From contig CAXXEO010000009.1 of NCBI GenBank assembly GCA_963664585.2, positions 62,001 to 126,000 on the forward strand: a stretch of DNA of 64,000 nt, in the 5' to 3' direction. The notes under the pieces were generated by a model that ran no database searches, was not told the DNA's origin, and saw only the letters and a list, made by a program, of their open reading frames with translations. Shown piece after piece: positions 35,576 to 43,557 of this stretch. This DNA comes from G963664585 sp963664585. Its GTDB lineage: Bacteria; Bacillota; Clostridia; Oscillospirales; Ruminococcaceae. Position numbers and translations under genes: made by a program. How positions within the stretch are numbered: position 1 is the stretch's first letter; each line of letters starts with the position of its first letter.

Positions 35576-36277
35576 TTATTCTATGATCTTTTCCCGTGCC
35601 TGAATCAAATGACTGCTCATGAGAGAACCTGCCGCGTTGCTGTCGCCTGCAATGATCAGCTCCAAGATCTCCTTGTGGAATTTCTGAGAGACTTTTGCAT
35701 GTTCTCTTTCATTCAGGGTCATTTTCTTCGACGCGTTCAGGAGGTTGCCGAGATATTGATAGACACTCTCCATTACCTGGTTGTGGGAGGCGCGAATTAC
35801 AGCGGTATGAAATTCTGTCGAGCCCTCTATCAAATCCTGATCAGCGATAATTTGGCGTTCCATGTCTTTAATCGCTTTCTGCATCTCGGCGATATCCTCA
35901 TCTGTACGCCTCTGTGCGGCGAGATTCGCTGCCATACCTTCTATGCAAATACGAACCTCAAACAGTTCTCGGATGGTGCTGATCGGAATTTCGAGCGCAA
36001 AGTTAATTTTATCCAGCAGGCTGGAAATCTCAACGTTTTTGATATACATCCCTTCGCCGCTGATATTCACGACGACACCCATAAATTCCAGAATTTTCAA
36101 TGCTTCGCGCACCGGGACACGGCTTACGTTAAACTGCTCCGCCAACTCACGCTCGGAGGGTAGACAATCCCCTTTTTTAAGTACACCAGTGAGAATCCGT
36201 TGGCCAATGGAAACGATTATTTTTTCGTAATATTTGTTGGGATAGGTATCAGTCCGTTTGTCAAGTGGCTTAAACAT
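35576..36277 (-). CDS. GntR-family regulator, FadR subfamily
   Basis: 233 residues. N-terminal winged helix LPSERELAEQFNVSRVPVREALKILEFMGVV and a C-terminal all-helical FCD ligand domain from about residue 90 (IRELFEVRICIEGMAANLAA, EFHTAVIRASHN with a metal-site histidine, KFHKEILELI). First gene of the dicarboxylate operon and its probable regulator; FCD ligands are usually carboxylic acids, which fits. A palindrome at 36498-36515 is the candidate operator. Confidence 0.92.
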   Translation of the reverse strand: MFKPLDKRTDTYPNKYYEKIIVSIGQRILTGVLKKGDCLPSERELAEQFNVSRVPVREALKILEFMGVVVNISGEGMYIKNVEISSLLDKINFALEIPISTIRELFEVRICIEGMAANLAAQRRTDEDIAEMQKAIKDMERQIIADQDLIEGSTEFHTAVIRASHNQVMESVYQYLGNLLNASKKMTLNEREHAKVSQKFHKEILELIIAGDSNAAGSLMSSHLIQAREKIIE

Positions 36278-36313
36278 TGCTTTCCCTCAGTCTTATCCGA
36301 TTATTTTGATTAC

Positions 36314-36412
36314 TATAGTTGATTAACTTGAAAACAAGCTTGTGATTTCTTCCCCCGGCGGGGGAAGAAAATGATGTTTTATATATAGCCAGTTTTTAAG
36401 TTAATTGGTATA
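36314..36412 (+). repeat. Palindromic repeat family A, copy 6 (loop deleted)
   Basis: TATAGTTGATTAACTTGAAA to AAGTTAATTGGTATA. The core is shortened to CCCCCGGCGGGGG, so the UUCG loop is lost. Sits directly upstream of the GntR gene. Confidence 0.9.
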
Positions 36413-36497
36413 CTGTTCACAGCGTCCCTTTTAAATGTAGTTGACAAAAAATATCATAAATCTATAAAAGTTAAATAAATTGTTTGAACTTTTATAA

Positions 36498-36515
36498 TGG
36501 AATACCGGTATACCA
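36498..36515. promoter_or_regulatory. Palindrome, candidate GntR operator
   Basis: TGGAATACCGGTATACCA is an 18-bp palindrome with one mismatched pair. Its TGGTATACC half is close to the short TnGT-N-ACnA type sites bound by FadR-subfamily regulators. On the minus strand a TATAAA lies just beyond it, so it may overlap the operon promoter. Confidence 0.5.
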
Positions 36516-36703
36516 TAAATTTAATTTTAAAAGCAGACTATTTAATCTGCTTTTTATTGCTTTAAATTAATTATATGTTGCTCACATATATTTGTCAATA
36601 TAATGAAGGAAGTAAAAATGCAAATATTTAGAATAGTCAATAGAACCCCCTCTGAAACCATCTGGTCACAGAGGGATTTTGATATGTCAAATTGCATCAG
36701 GAC

Positions 36704-38290
36704 TTATTTTTTTAGTATAAACTGACCCAGCCTTTTTTCTGTCTGCTGACCGTTATATATTGCGAATTCGCCATTCATGATCACATGTTCAATACCCGTT
36801 GGTTTCATAAATGGATTTTTATAAGTCGCATTATCTGTGATCGTGTTCGGATTAAAGATGGTGATATCAGCTACAAACCCTTCCTTTAATACGCCTCGAT
36901 CCTTTAACTCCAATATGTCGGCGGTCATTTTTGTCATCCGGGAGACCGCTGTTTCCAAAGAACATAAATGATTTTCTCTGGCCAATCTTAGAAATCTGGG
37001 GAAGGTTCCAAAATTGCGCGGATGAGGTTTGCCTAAATTTTCTTTTTCGCTTAGAGGCAGGCCGTAACCATCACTACCTATTGCAATATCTTGACCAAGC
37101 AGATACATGACATCTTTATCGGCCATCGCAAACATGATGCAGTCTACATTTCCATTGGCTTCAACAGCGACTTTTGCGATCGTGTCAGCCATGGATAACC
37201 CAAGTTCCTGGCTTAGCTCATAAATATTCTTGTCATCCGCAACAGGATATGCGCCATGTGTAGTCACAACGTAAAGTCCTTCTCCATCTTGTCGCGTCTG
37301 ATAGTCCTCATTTAGAAAAGCTATGATTTGATCTCTTTCAGGGGTTAGCAGCCTTTGCGCTGCTTTTGCAACGCCGCCGTCAAGTGTCCACTTAGGAAAT
37401 ACGTTTGTTATTCCAGAAGATGCGGCTGTATAGGGATACATGTCGGCTGTTACTTTAATGCCGACTTTCTGTGCTTCTTTAATATTTTGAATTAGCTCGT
37501 CTGCTCTTCCCCATTGCTTTTTACCACTCATTTTTAAATGAGCAATATGTACTTTGGCATTTGTTTTTCGATTGATTTCATACATTTCATCCAAAGCTTC
37601 AAATATATGTGCGCCTTGATCTCTCATATGAGAAGTGACCATGCCATCATATTTTTTGACTACATGTCCTAACGCATTAAGTTCATCCTGGTCTGCAAAA
37701 ACACCCGGCGCATAACCAAGACCTAAAGACAATCCCCACGCGCCGGATTTCATATCGTCGTCAAGAAGAGAGGCCATCATCTGCATTTCTTCCTCAGTGG
37801 CCTTCCTGCCCTCGAAACCCATTACGCTTGTGCGCAAAGCACCATGTCCTATCAGAGAAATCAGATTGGTGGACATTTTTTTATTTGCAGCCTTTACCTT
37901 GCTTAAAAATTCCTTAAAGGATGAAGATGCATAATATTTTATATCAAATCTTTCATCTTCGCCTACATATTTATACAAATTATCCATCTTGTCCTTTGGA
38001 CATGAATAAATTGTCGCTCCGCACTGTCCGGCAACCTCGGTGGTTACCCCCTGGCATATTTTTGATTCGCACCTTTCATCGACTAAAAAGGCTGTGTCTG
38101 AATGTGAATGCATGTCAATAAATCCGGGTGCTATTACAAGTCCGGATATATCAATTGTTTCTTTAGCCTGATCCTGTATACTACTTAAGATTTTAGTGAT
38201 CTTTCCGTCTTCCACGGCGACGTCTCCGATATAAGACTTACAGCCGGTTCCATCGCAGATGATCCCGTTTTTAAAAATAATGTCCTGCAT
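36704..38290 (-). CDS. N-acyl-D-amino-acid deacylase (D-aminoacylase) family
   Basis: 528 residues. Amidohydrolase fold with metal motif APGFIDMHSHSD (about residue 55), the family's cysteine ligand region QGVTTEVAGQCG, TSHMRDQGAHIFEAL, VHIAHLKMSGKKQWG and the late aspartate IAIGSDGYG. Full family length. Hydrolyses N-acyl-D-amino acids or related N-acyl compounds with zinc. Together with the M20 hydrolase it suggests the locus deals with N-acylated carboxylic acids. A repeat A copy, split by IS30, lies just upstream of the start. Confidence 0.9.
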   Translation of the reverse strand: MQDIIFKNGIICDGTGCKSYIGDVAVEDGKITKILSSIQDQAKETIDISGLVIAPGFIDMHSHSDTAFLVDERCESKICQGVTTEVAGQCGATIYSCPKDKMDNLYKYVGEDERFDIKYYASSSFKEFLSKVKAANKKMSTNLISLIGHGALRTSVMGFEGRKATEEEMQMMASLLDDDMKSGAWGLSLGLGYAPGVFADQDELNALGHVVKKYDGMVTSHMRDQGAHIFEALDEMYEINRKTNAKVHIAHLKMSGKKQWGRADELIQNIKEAQKVGIKVTADMYPYTAASSGITNVFPKWTLDGGVAKAAQRLLTPERDQIIAFLNEDYQTRQDGEGLYVVTTHGAYPVADDKNIYELSQELGLSMADTIAKVAVEANGNVDCIMFAMADKDVMYLLGQDIAIGSDGYGLPLSEKENLGKPHPRNFGTFPRFLRLARENHLCSLETAVSRMTKMTADILELKDRGVLKEGFVADITIFNPNTITDNATYKNPFMKPTGIEHVIMNGEFAIYNGQQTEKRLGQFILKK

Positions 38291-38324
38291 AACTTACCTC
38301 CATTAATAGAATTTATAGTTGATT

Positions 38325-39377
38325 GCTACATTGTCAAGCCAAATGCGACAGTTCGAGCAGAAAGAGCTGGGAAGGTGTATTCCAATTAAGACATTTTCGG
38401 GGTCTATTGTTTATAAGCAGAAGAGAAGAAGATAGGTTTTGATGTGAAACAGTTGACAGAACAGTACCTTTCGGAAAGAACTCTCTGAGCAAACCGTTAC
38501 CGTACTCATTGCTTCCTCTCTGATGCGGACAATATGAATCAGCGAAATAAAGAGTTAAGTCTAGATCTTTCTGGATTACATCATAACAGGCAAATTCACC
38601 GCCACGATCTGTTGTTGCTGTTTTGAATGTGCCTTGTGGCAATAAAGTGTGCAGGTGCTTGATTGCAGCTTCCATGGAAGCTGCCGTTCGATCAGGAATG
38701 GGAACGGCTGTATAGAACCTTGTTTTTCGTTCCACAAAGGTGGCCAAGCAACCGCTGGAACCCCTAGAGAAAACCACCGTATCAAGTTCCCAATGCCCAA
38801 ATGTTTCTCTGGTATATACCTCTTTGGGTCTCTTGTGGATAGAAGTACCACGAGCATAATGCGCAAGATTTTTACAGCTTCTCTTTTTTCCATTACGGCG
38901 CAGCACATCTGCGGTGAGTCCGTTCAGTCGTCCGGCATAAAGCCAGTTGTATATGGTTTTAAAGCTCAGTTGGCTTGAAGTAACGGTATGTGATATTTGT
39001 TCTGGCGACCAGGTCTCTTTCAGCTTTTCTGCCACAGCTGCGCACAACTCCTCGTTCCATTTCCCTTGAGGTTTGCTGTTGTGCCGTTTCTTCTGGTAAT
39101 CCAGTTGTGCTTCTTCTGCGTTATACGCTCGGGCACCGTAAAAACGTTTCAATTCTCTAGCGATACTGCTGTGGTGACATCCCAGACGTGATGCGATTTT
39201 CCGGGTCGTATATCCGATTTGACGGAGTTCCTCTATCTTTCCTCGTTCGAATGTTGTAAAATGGTGGTGGCTCATGGCTGCCTCCTTGTGTGAATGTTGT
39301 TGTTGCAAACTCTATTCTACACGTTTTGGCTGCCTTGGGCTATCTTTTTTCTGTCGCATTTCATTTTACAATGTAGC
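38325..39377 (-). mobile_element. IS30-family insertion sequence with 4-bp target duplication
   Basis: 1053 bp. Terminal inverted repeats begin GCTACATTGT at both ends and share AAATGCGACAG further in; 23 of 27 positions match. The flanking GATT (38321-38324 and 39378-39381) is the target duplication. The target is a family A repeat. Transposase reads right to left and fills the element. Confidence 0.93.
38334..39275 (-). CDS. IS30-family transposase
   Basis: 313 residues from ATG 39275 behind AAGGAGG. HTH region FTTFERGKIEELRQIGYTTR and IASRLGCHHSSIARELKR, then a DDE core: D in HWELDTVVF, D in TTDRGGEF, and the E of GNGLLREFFPKGT, all typical of IS30. The TGA stop falls inside the left terminal repeat. 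No disruption seen, so probably functional. Confidence 0.94.
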   Translation of the reverse strand: MSHHHFTTFERGKIEELRQIGYTTRKIASRLGCHHSSIARELKRFYGARAYNAEEAQLDYQKKRHNSKPQGKWNEELCAAVAEKLKETWSPEQISHTVTSSQLSFKTIYNWLYAGRLNGLTADVLRRNGKKRSCKNLAHYARGTSIHKRPKEVYTRETFGHWELDTVVFSRGSSGCLATFVERKTRFYTAVPIPDRTAASMEAAIKHLHTLLPQGTFKTATTDRGGEFACYDVIQKDLDLTLYFADSYCPHQRGSNEYGNGLLREFFPKGTVLSTVSHQNLSSSLLLINNRPRKCLNWNTPSQLFLLELSHLA

Positions 39378-39717
39378 GATTAACTTGAAAACAAGCTTGT
39401 GATTTCTTCCCCTGCCGAGGGCGGGGGAAGAAAATGACGTTTTATATATAGCCAGTTTTTAAGTTAATTGGCTATATTTCTTTCGCGGAGCAATTATAAC
39501 CATTTTCCAGAATACAAAGACACATTCAACTATACAAAAGTATATCATTATTGCATCGTGCTCTGCAATAACTTGTCCGTAGTGAAACTCACCAATGATT
39601 TCTCCCTTTTACATGCATGTACAGAGGATGCGATATTATCTCATTAGCTCTTAAATATATAGATTGTACAATAAGCAATATTATAGACATAACAAGATAA
39701 CAGGAAGCGCAAGCCGG

Positions 39718-40753
39718 TCAGGCGGCTGGCTGTGACTGATCGGACTCATCCGTGATACCAGCCTGTTTACAGTTCTTAAGGTGCTCTTCATAGGTTGCGG
39801 CATAATAATAGTTTCTCTGATTATCCACTACAAAATACAGATAATCAGTATCATCCGGGCTGACAGCCGCTTTAAGAGCCATGTCGCCGGGGTTGCAAAT
39901 CGGACCCGCCGGTAAAGCTGCGCATTTATAGGTGTTGTAATAAGAGTTATATCGATTGATATCATCTGAGAGATTAGGCTTCACATATCGCTCAATGTAA
40001 TAAATTGTTGAATCAGCCTGCAGCTTCATACCCGCCTTTAGCCGATTGTGGAAAACAGAGGAAATCTTTCCGAGCTGTGATGGATCCCCTGTTTCCTTAC
40101 TTAGTATCGAGGCGAGGGTGATGATCTGGTCGATTGTCATGTCCGGATAGCTGTAATCAACGATATGATTTTCGGCACCGCGAATCATCCGACCGAGGAC
40201 ATCCTGGGCCTTCATGTCTATGTAAAACTCATAAGTATCGGGGAAAAGGTAGCCTTCCAGCTTGTAACAGCGGTTAGAATCGGACGGAATCTTGCTTACA
40301 AGTTTATAATAGCTGAAGTCGTAGGAGTTTACCGTTGCCAGAAAGCCAGCCTTTTTGCAAACACCGTTTGATTCCAGCAATGTACCAATCTGGGAAACGG
40401 TGTATCCTTCCGGGATGCACACTGATACGGTAACCACCTGCGATGCGGTGGATGATGTTGTGGAAGAAGCATCGCCGGCTGTTTGAGGGGTATTAATGCT
40501 TGATTTATCCGAGCCGGATGAGAGGGAGGCAGAATTTGAAAATTGCGATTTCGAAGCGGAATCGTTCCCGGCAGAGCTATGAATTGGCATTTTTACTCGA
40601 CGTATCGGCAGAACTTGTTTCGCTTATTTGACTGGAGCTTTGTTTAATTGCTATACTATCTGTTTGCCGTTTCACTGTTTGCGCTCTATTTTGACAAGCG
40701 GTAAACAGGACGCAAATAAAAAGAATAACAATTAACGAAATTAACTTTTTCAT
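39718..40753 (-). pseudogene. Lipoprotein MltG-like endolytic transglycosylase, frameshift in A5 run
   Basis: MltG cleaves nascent glycan strands and sets chain ends. Frame 1 begins at ATG 40753 with lipoprotein signal MKKLISLIVILFICVLFTAC (lipobox LFTAC) and a Ser/Thr-rich linker, and stops at a TAG shortly after an AAAAA run (40590-40594). Frame 2 takes over there and encodes the linker and the YceG/MltG domain: PEGYTVSQIGTLLESNGVC (LysM-like), KLEGYLFPDTYEF with the catalytic E region, and ASILSKETGDPSQ and YNTYKCAALPAGPICNPG. 1036 bp is 345 codons plus one base. One A fewer restores a 344-residue lipoprotein. Real mutation, phase variation or sequencing error are all possible. Confidence 0.82.
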
Positions 40754-40801
40754 GATAATCCCCTGCTAAAATAATATCGAATGTTAAAAACATTCTGTTA
40801 C

Positions 40802-40810
40802 ATTATACCA
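40802..40810 (-). promoter_or_regulatory. Extended -10 promoter for mltG
   Basis: Minus strand reads TGGTATAAT (TG-N-TATAAT) about 50 bp upstream of the mltG ATG. No good -35 is visible, as expected for an extended -10 promoter. Confidence 0.5.
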
Positions 40811-41027
40811 TAAATTTAAAGAATATGTAGTTATAATCGCCCGTCGTCAGAGGTTTGCCGAAAGAGGGGAGATGACGGGGCATAAAAATGGAATAACAAA
40901 TATTTTTGCGCTTATTATACCATAAACCTTTTTAATCAGAATAAAACACATTACGTATTTGATCTTTAAGTAAGGGGATACATGTCCACAAATGAAAGTC
41001 AAACAAGACGTACAGGTGTCATATTCA

Positions 41028-41038
41028 TGTGATATACT
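41028..41038 (+). promoter_or_regulatory. Extended -10 promoter of the WYL regulator gene
   Basis: TGTGATATACT, containing TG-A-TATACT, 20 bp before ATG 41058, with TGTCA 11 bp upstream. An almost identical TGTCA plus TGTGATATGCT arrangement occurs at 41975-41997 before the next gene. Confidence 0.5.
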
Positions 41039-41057
41039 AAAAACAGAGGTGAGAACC

Positions 41058-41966
41058 ATGCAAATGAGTAGGTTATTTGAAATTGTCTATTTGCTTTTAA
41101 ACCGCCAAGCCATGACTGCAAAAGAGCTGGCAAAGCATTTTGAGGTGTCTACCCGCACTGTTTATCGGGATGTTGACACACTTGCGCAGGCCGGAATTCC
41201 CATCTATGCCAGTAAAGGCAGTGGTGGTGGCATTCGTCTGACAGAAAATTTTATTTTGAATAAATCTGTCTTATCTGAAGATGAACAGAAAAGCATCTTA
41301 ACTTCACTGCATGGGATGAACGCTGTGCAGTTTGCTGATGTGCAGCCGGTGCTGGAAAAGCTATCGGCGTTATTTGGCTCGGAAAATGAGGATTGGATTG
41401 AAATTGACTTTTCTTCATGGAACCAGAACAACCTCACCAGCCATCGATTTGCTGCATTAAAGGGTGCTATTTTCACCCGGCATGTGGTAACCTTCCTGTA
41501 CAGTGGAGCCAGCGGCGATACACAACTTCGCCTAGTAGAACCCGTGAAGCTTATTTTTCGGGGGATGGATTGGTATCTGCTGGGCTGGTGCCGAATGCGT
41601 AAGGATTTTCGCTTTTTTAAGCTGCTGCGGATGGATGATTTGACAGTGATCGAGGAAACGTTTACCCGCAGGCCACTGATCATAAAAAATGGAACAAGCG
41701 AAAACAAATATACTGTACTGCCAGTTCAGATAACAGCCCGTGTCGCACCTGAAATGGCGTATCGGGTGCGTGATGAATTCATACCTAAGCAACGGGAGCA
41801 GCAGCCGGACGGTGGATTTATTGTTCGAATAGAAATGCCGGATAATGAGTGGCTTTATGAATATCTGATGACCTATGGCGCGTCGCTGAAGATTTTGCAG
41901 CCTTTGTCTGTGAAAGACGAGTTGGTCCGCCGTTTGAATGCGGCACTGAACCAATACGAAATATGA
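41058..41966 (+). CDS. WYL-domain transcriptional regulator (YafY/DeoR type)
   Basis: 302 residues from ATG 41058 (GAGGTGAG). N-terminal HTH_11: RLFEIVYLLLNRQAMTAKEL, AKHFEVSTRTVYRDVDTLAQAGIPI. WYL-type middle domain from about 130 (FLYSGASGDTQLRLVEPVKL, GMDWYLLGWCRMRKDFRFFKLLRM) and a WCX C-terminal extension. These regulators bind ligands or nucleic acid through WYL. It heads a five-gene unit ending with a radical SAM protein and probably controls it. Confidence 0.92.
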   Translation: MQMSRLFEIVYLLLNRQAMTAKELAKHFEVSTRTVYRDVDTLAQAGIPIYASKGSGGGIRLTENFILNKSVLSEDEQKSILTSLHGMNAVQFADVQPVLEKLSALFGSENEDWIEIDFSSWNQNNLTSHRFAALKGAIFTRHVVTFLYSGASGDTQLRLVEPVKLIFRGMDWYLLGWCRMRKDFRFFKLLRMDDLTVIEETFTRRPLIIKNGTSENKYTVLPVQITARVAPEMAYRVRDEFIPKQREQQPDGGFIVRIEMPDNEWLYEYLMTYGASLKILQPLSVKDELVRRLNAALNQYEI

Positions 41967-42022
41967 CATGCTGTTGTCAGATTACCTGTGATATGCTGGG
42001 TGTATCAAATAGAAAAGTGGTT

Positions 42023-42514
42023 ATGAAGATGAATTCTAAAATGGTAAGTATAAGCGAAAAAACATTGGTGGGGCTGAGCGCCAAAACCGCAAACAATGAT
42101 TCGAACATGGGAAAAATCATTGGAGGACTATGGGAAAGACTGTTCGGAGAGGGCGTCTTTTTCGCAATTCCAAACAAGTGCAACAACCGATCTATTGGAC
42201 TTTATTCGAATTATGCAAGCGATGTAAGTGAGGGGTATGACATTACAGTAGGCTGTGAAGTCAGCAGTGTGGGTCAGCTTCCCGAGGGAACAGTTGTAAA
42301 AACGATTTCTGGTGGCCGATATGCCAAATTTGTGACGCATGGCAATGATGATCAAGCCGTAGGCAAACTATGGCAAGAGATTTGGAACCTTCCACTGGAG
42401 CGAACTTATACCGGGGACTTTGAGGAATACGATGTCGCGCCTATCGGCACACCAAGAGAAATACATATCTATATAGCAATAAAACAGCAAGGAGATTGTG
42501 ATGGGAAAGATTGA
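42023..42514 (+). CDS. GyrI-like/AraC effector-binding domain protein
   Basis: 163 residues from ATG 42023. The stand-alone GyrI-like domain is recognised by VSISEKTLVGLSAKTANND at the N-terminus, GYDITVGCEVSSVGQLPEG in the middle and TYTGDFEEYD near the end. Binds small, often cationic or aromatic ligands. A longer frame from ATG 41963 overlaps the regulator stop, but a promoter-like TATGCT at 41992-41997 argues for the shorter form. Confidence 0.85.
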   Translation: MKMNSKMVSISEKTLVGLSAKTANNDSNMGKIIGGLWERLFGEGVFFAIPNKCNNRSIGLYSNYASDVSEGYDITVGCEVSSVGQLPEGTVVKTISGGRYAKFVTHGNDDQAVGKLWQEIWNLPLERTYTGDFEEYDVAPIGTPREIHIYIAIKQQGDCDGKD

Positions 42515-43145
42515 TTACAAGAAAAGATACAAGGACTTGTACTTGCCCAAAACAACGCCTGCAGAAATTAATGTTCCGCAAATATCCTTTCTTATGATCA
42601 ATGGAAAAGGCAACCCCAATGATGAAGCTGGTGAGTACAAAGAGGGCGTTGACCTTTTGTACGCCCTCACCTATACCATTAAGATGAGTAAGATGCGTGG
42701 CGCAGCTCCGGCTGGATACTTTGATTATATCGTGCCGCCACTCGAGGGGCTTTGGTGGCTTACAAACAGCGACAAGTACGATTTTGCTCATAAGGACAAG
42801 TTTTGCTGGACAGCTATGATACGTCAGCCCGAATTTGTAACAAAGGAAGTGTTTTCCTGGGCATGCAAAGAGGTGCAAAAGAAAAAACACCTTGACACCG
42901 CAAAAGCGCGGCTTGAGGTACTTGAGGAAGGTCTTTGTGTCCAATGTATGCACTTAGGCGCTTTTGATGACGAGCCTGCCACAGTTGCAAAAATAGAGCG
43001 GTTTATTGCTGACAACAAACTGGAAAGTGATATGGGGGCTGCAAGACATCACCATGAAATTTATCTTTTCGATCCTCATAAAATCGACATTGTGAAAATG
43101 AAAACCGTGCTGCGGCACCCTGTCAGGAGGAAAGAGCATGCTTGA
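42501..43145 (+). CDS. GyrI-like domain protein, second copy type
   Basis: 214 residues from ATG 42501 (AAGGAG six bases upstream; a GTG three bases earlier is too close). Contains KIDYKKRYKDLYLPKTTPAE and SFLMINGKGNPND, then PPLEGLWW, features of the clostridial GyrI-like small-molecule-binding family found with YafY regulators. Overlaps the upstream stop by 14 bp and the downstream gene by 8 bp. Ligand unknown; may act as a xenobiotic binder or hydrolase, as suggested for some SOUL/GyrI-like proteins. Confidence 0.82.
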   Translation: MGKIDYKKRYKDLYLPKTTPAEINVPQISFLMINGKGNPNDEAGEYKEGVDLLYALTYTIKMSKMRGAAPAGYFDYIVPPLEGLWWLTNSDKYDFAHKDKFCWTAMIRQPEFVTKEVFSWACKEVQKKKHLDTAKARLEVLEEGLCVQCMHLGAFDDEPATVAKIERFIADNKLESDMGAARHHHEIYLFDPHKIDIVKMKTVLRHPVRRKEHA

Positions 43146-43557
43146 ACAAGTACCAACGCGAGAAGATCTGATAAGCTTAATGGGCAGCAAGACATTTGCA
43201 GCCTGGGAAAAAATCTGTGGCTTCATAGCCCACAACTATCAAATGGACACGCTTTGGAATAAAGGCGGTAGGGGAGGAATTTATGAATATAAATTTCGCA
43301 AGGGTGGAAAAACACTCTGCGCCTTATACGCAAGAGAACAGCAGTTTGGTTTTATGGTGATCTATGGTAAGGCAGAGCGTGAAAGGTTTGAAATGATGAG
43401 GGCAAATTTTGCAGAAGATATTCACCAGCTTTATGATGCGGCAACCACCTACCATGATGGTAAATGGATTATGATCACTATGTCCGATGATACTTATTTT
43501 GAAGCTGCTAAGAACATGATTTTGATTAAACGAAATCCCAATAAGCGGAGTGGATGA
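43138..43557 (+). CDS. DUF3788 family protein
   Basis: 139 residues. Pattern of DUF3788: WNKGGRGGIYEYKFRKGGKT, CALYAREQQFGFMVIYGKAE and the C-terminal YHDGKWIMITMSDDTYFEAAK. The family is uncharacterised but regularly accompanies GyrI-like proteins and WYL regulators, as here. Start overlaps the upstream gene by eight bases; GGAGG site within it. Confidence 0.82.
   Translation: MLEQVPTREDLISLMGSKTFAAWEKICGFIAHNYQMDTLWNKGGRGGIYEYKFRKGGKTLCALYAREQQFGFMVIYGKAERERFEMMRANFAEDIHQLYDAATTYHDGKWIMITMSDDTYFEAAKNMILIKRNPNKRSG

Larger units (their letters stand above)
36278..36703. other. Regulatory region between the GntR gene and the D-aminoacylase gene
   Basis: Holds repeat A (36314-36412), the palindrome 36498-36515, and two hairpins: 36529-36555 (AAAAGCAGA / TCTGCTTTTT, terminator-like on the plus strand) and 36645-36676 (CCCTCTG / CAGAGGG, just downstream of the D-aminoacylase stop). 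A plus-strand TTGACA-16-TATAAA at 36439-36466 has no gene to serve. Confidence 0.5.
38314..39476 (+). repeat. Palindromic repeat family A, copy 7, interrupted by IS30
   Basis: Left fragment 38314-38324 (TATAGTTGATT) and right fragment 39378-39476 (GATTAACTTGAAAAC to TTGGCTATA) form one complete A element when the IS30 (38325-39377) and one GATT are removed. Core slightly altered: CCCCTGCCGAGGGCGGGGG. Confidence 0.9.
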
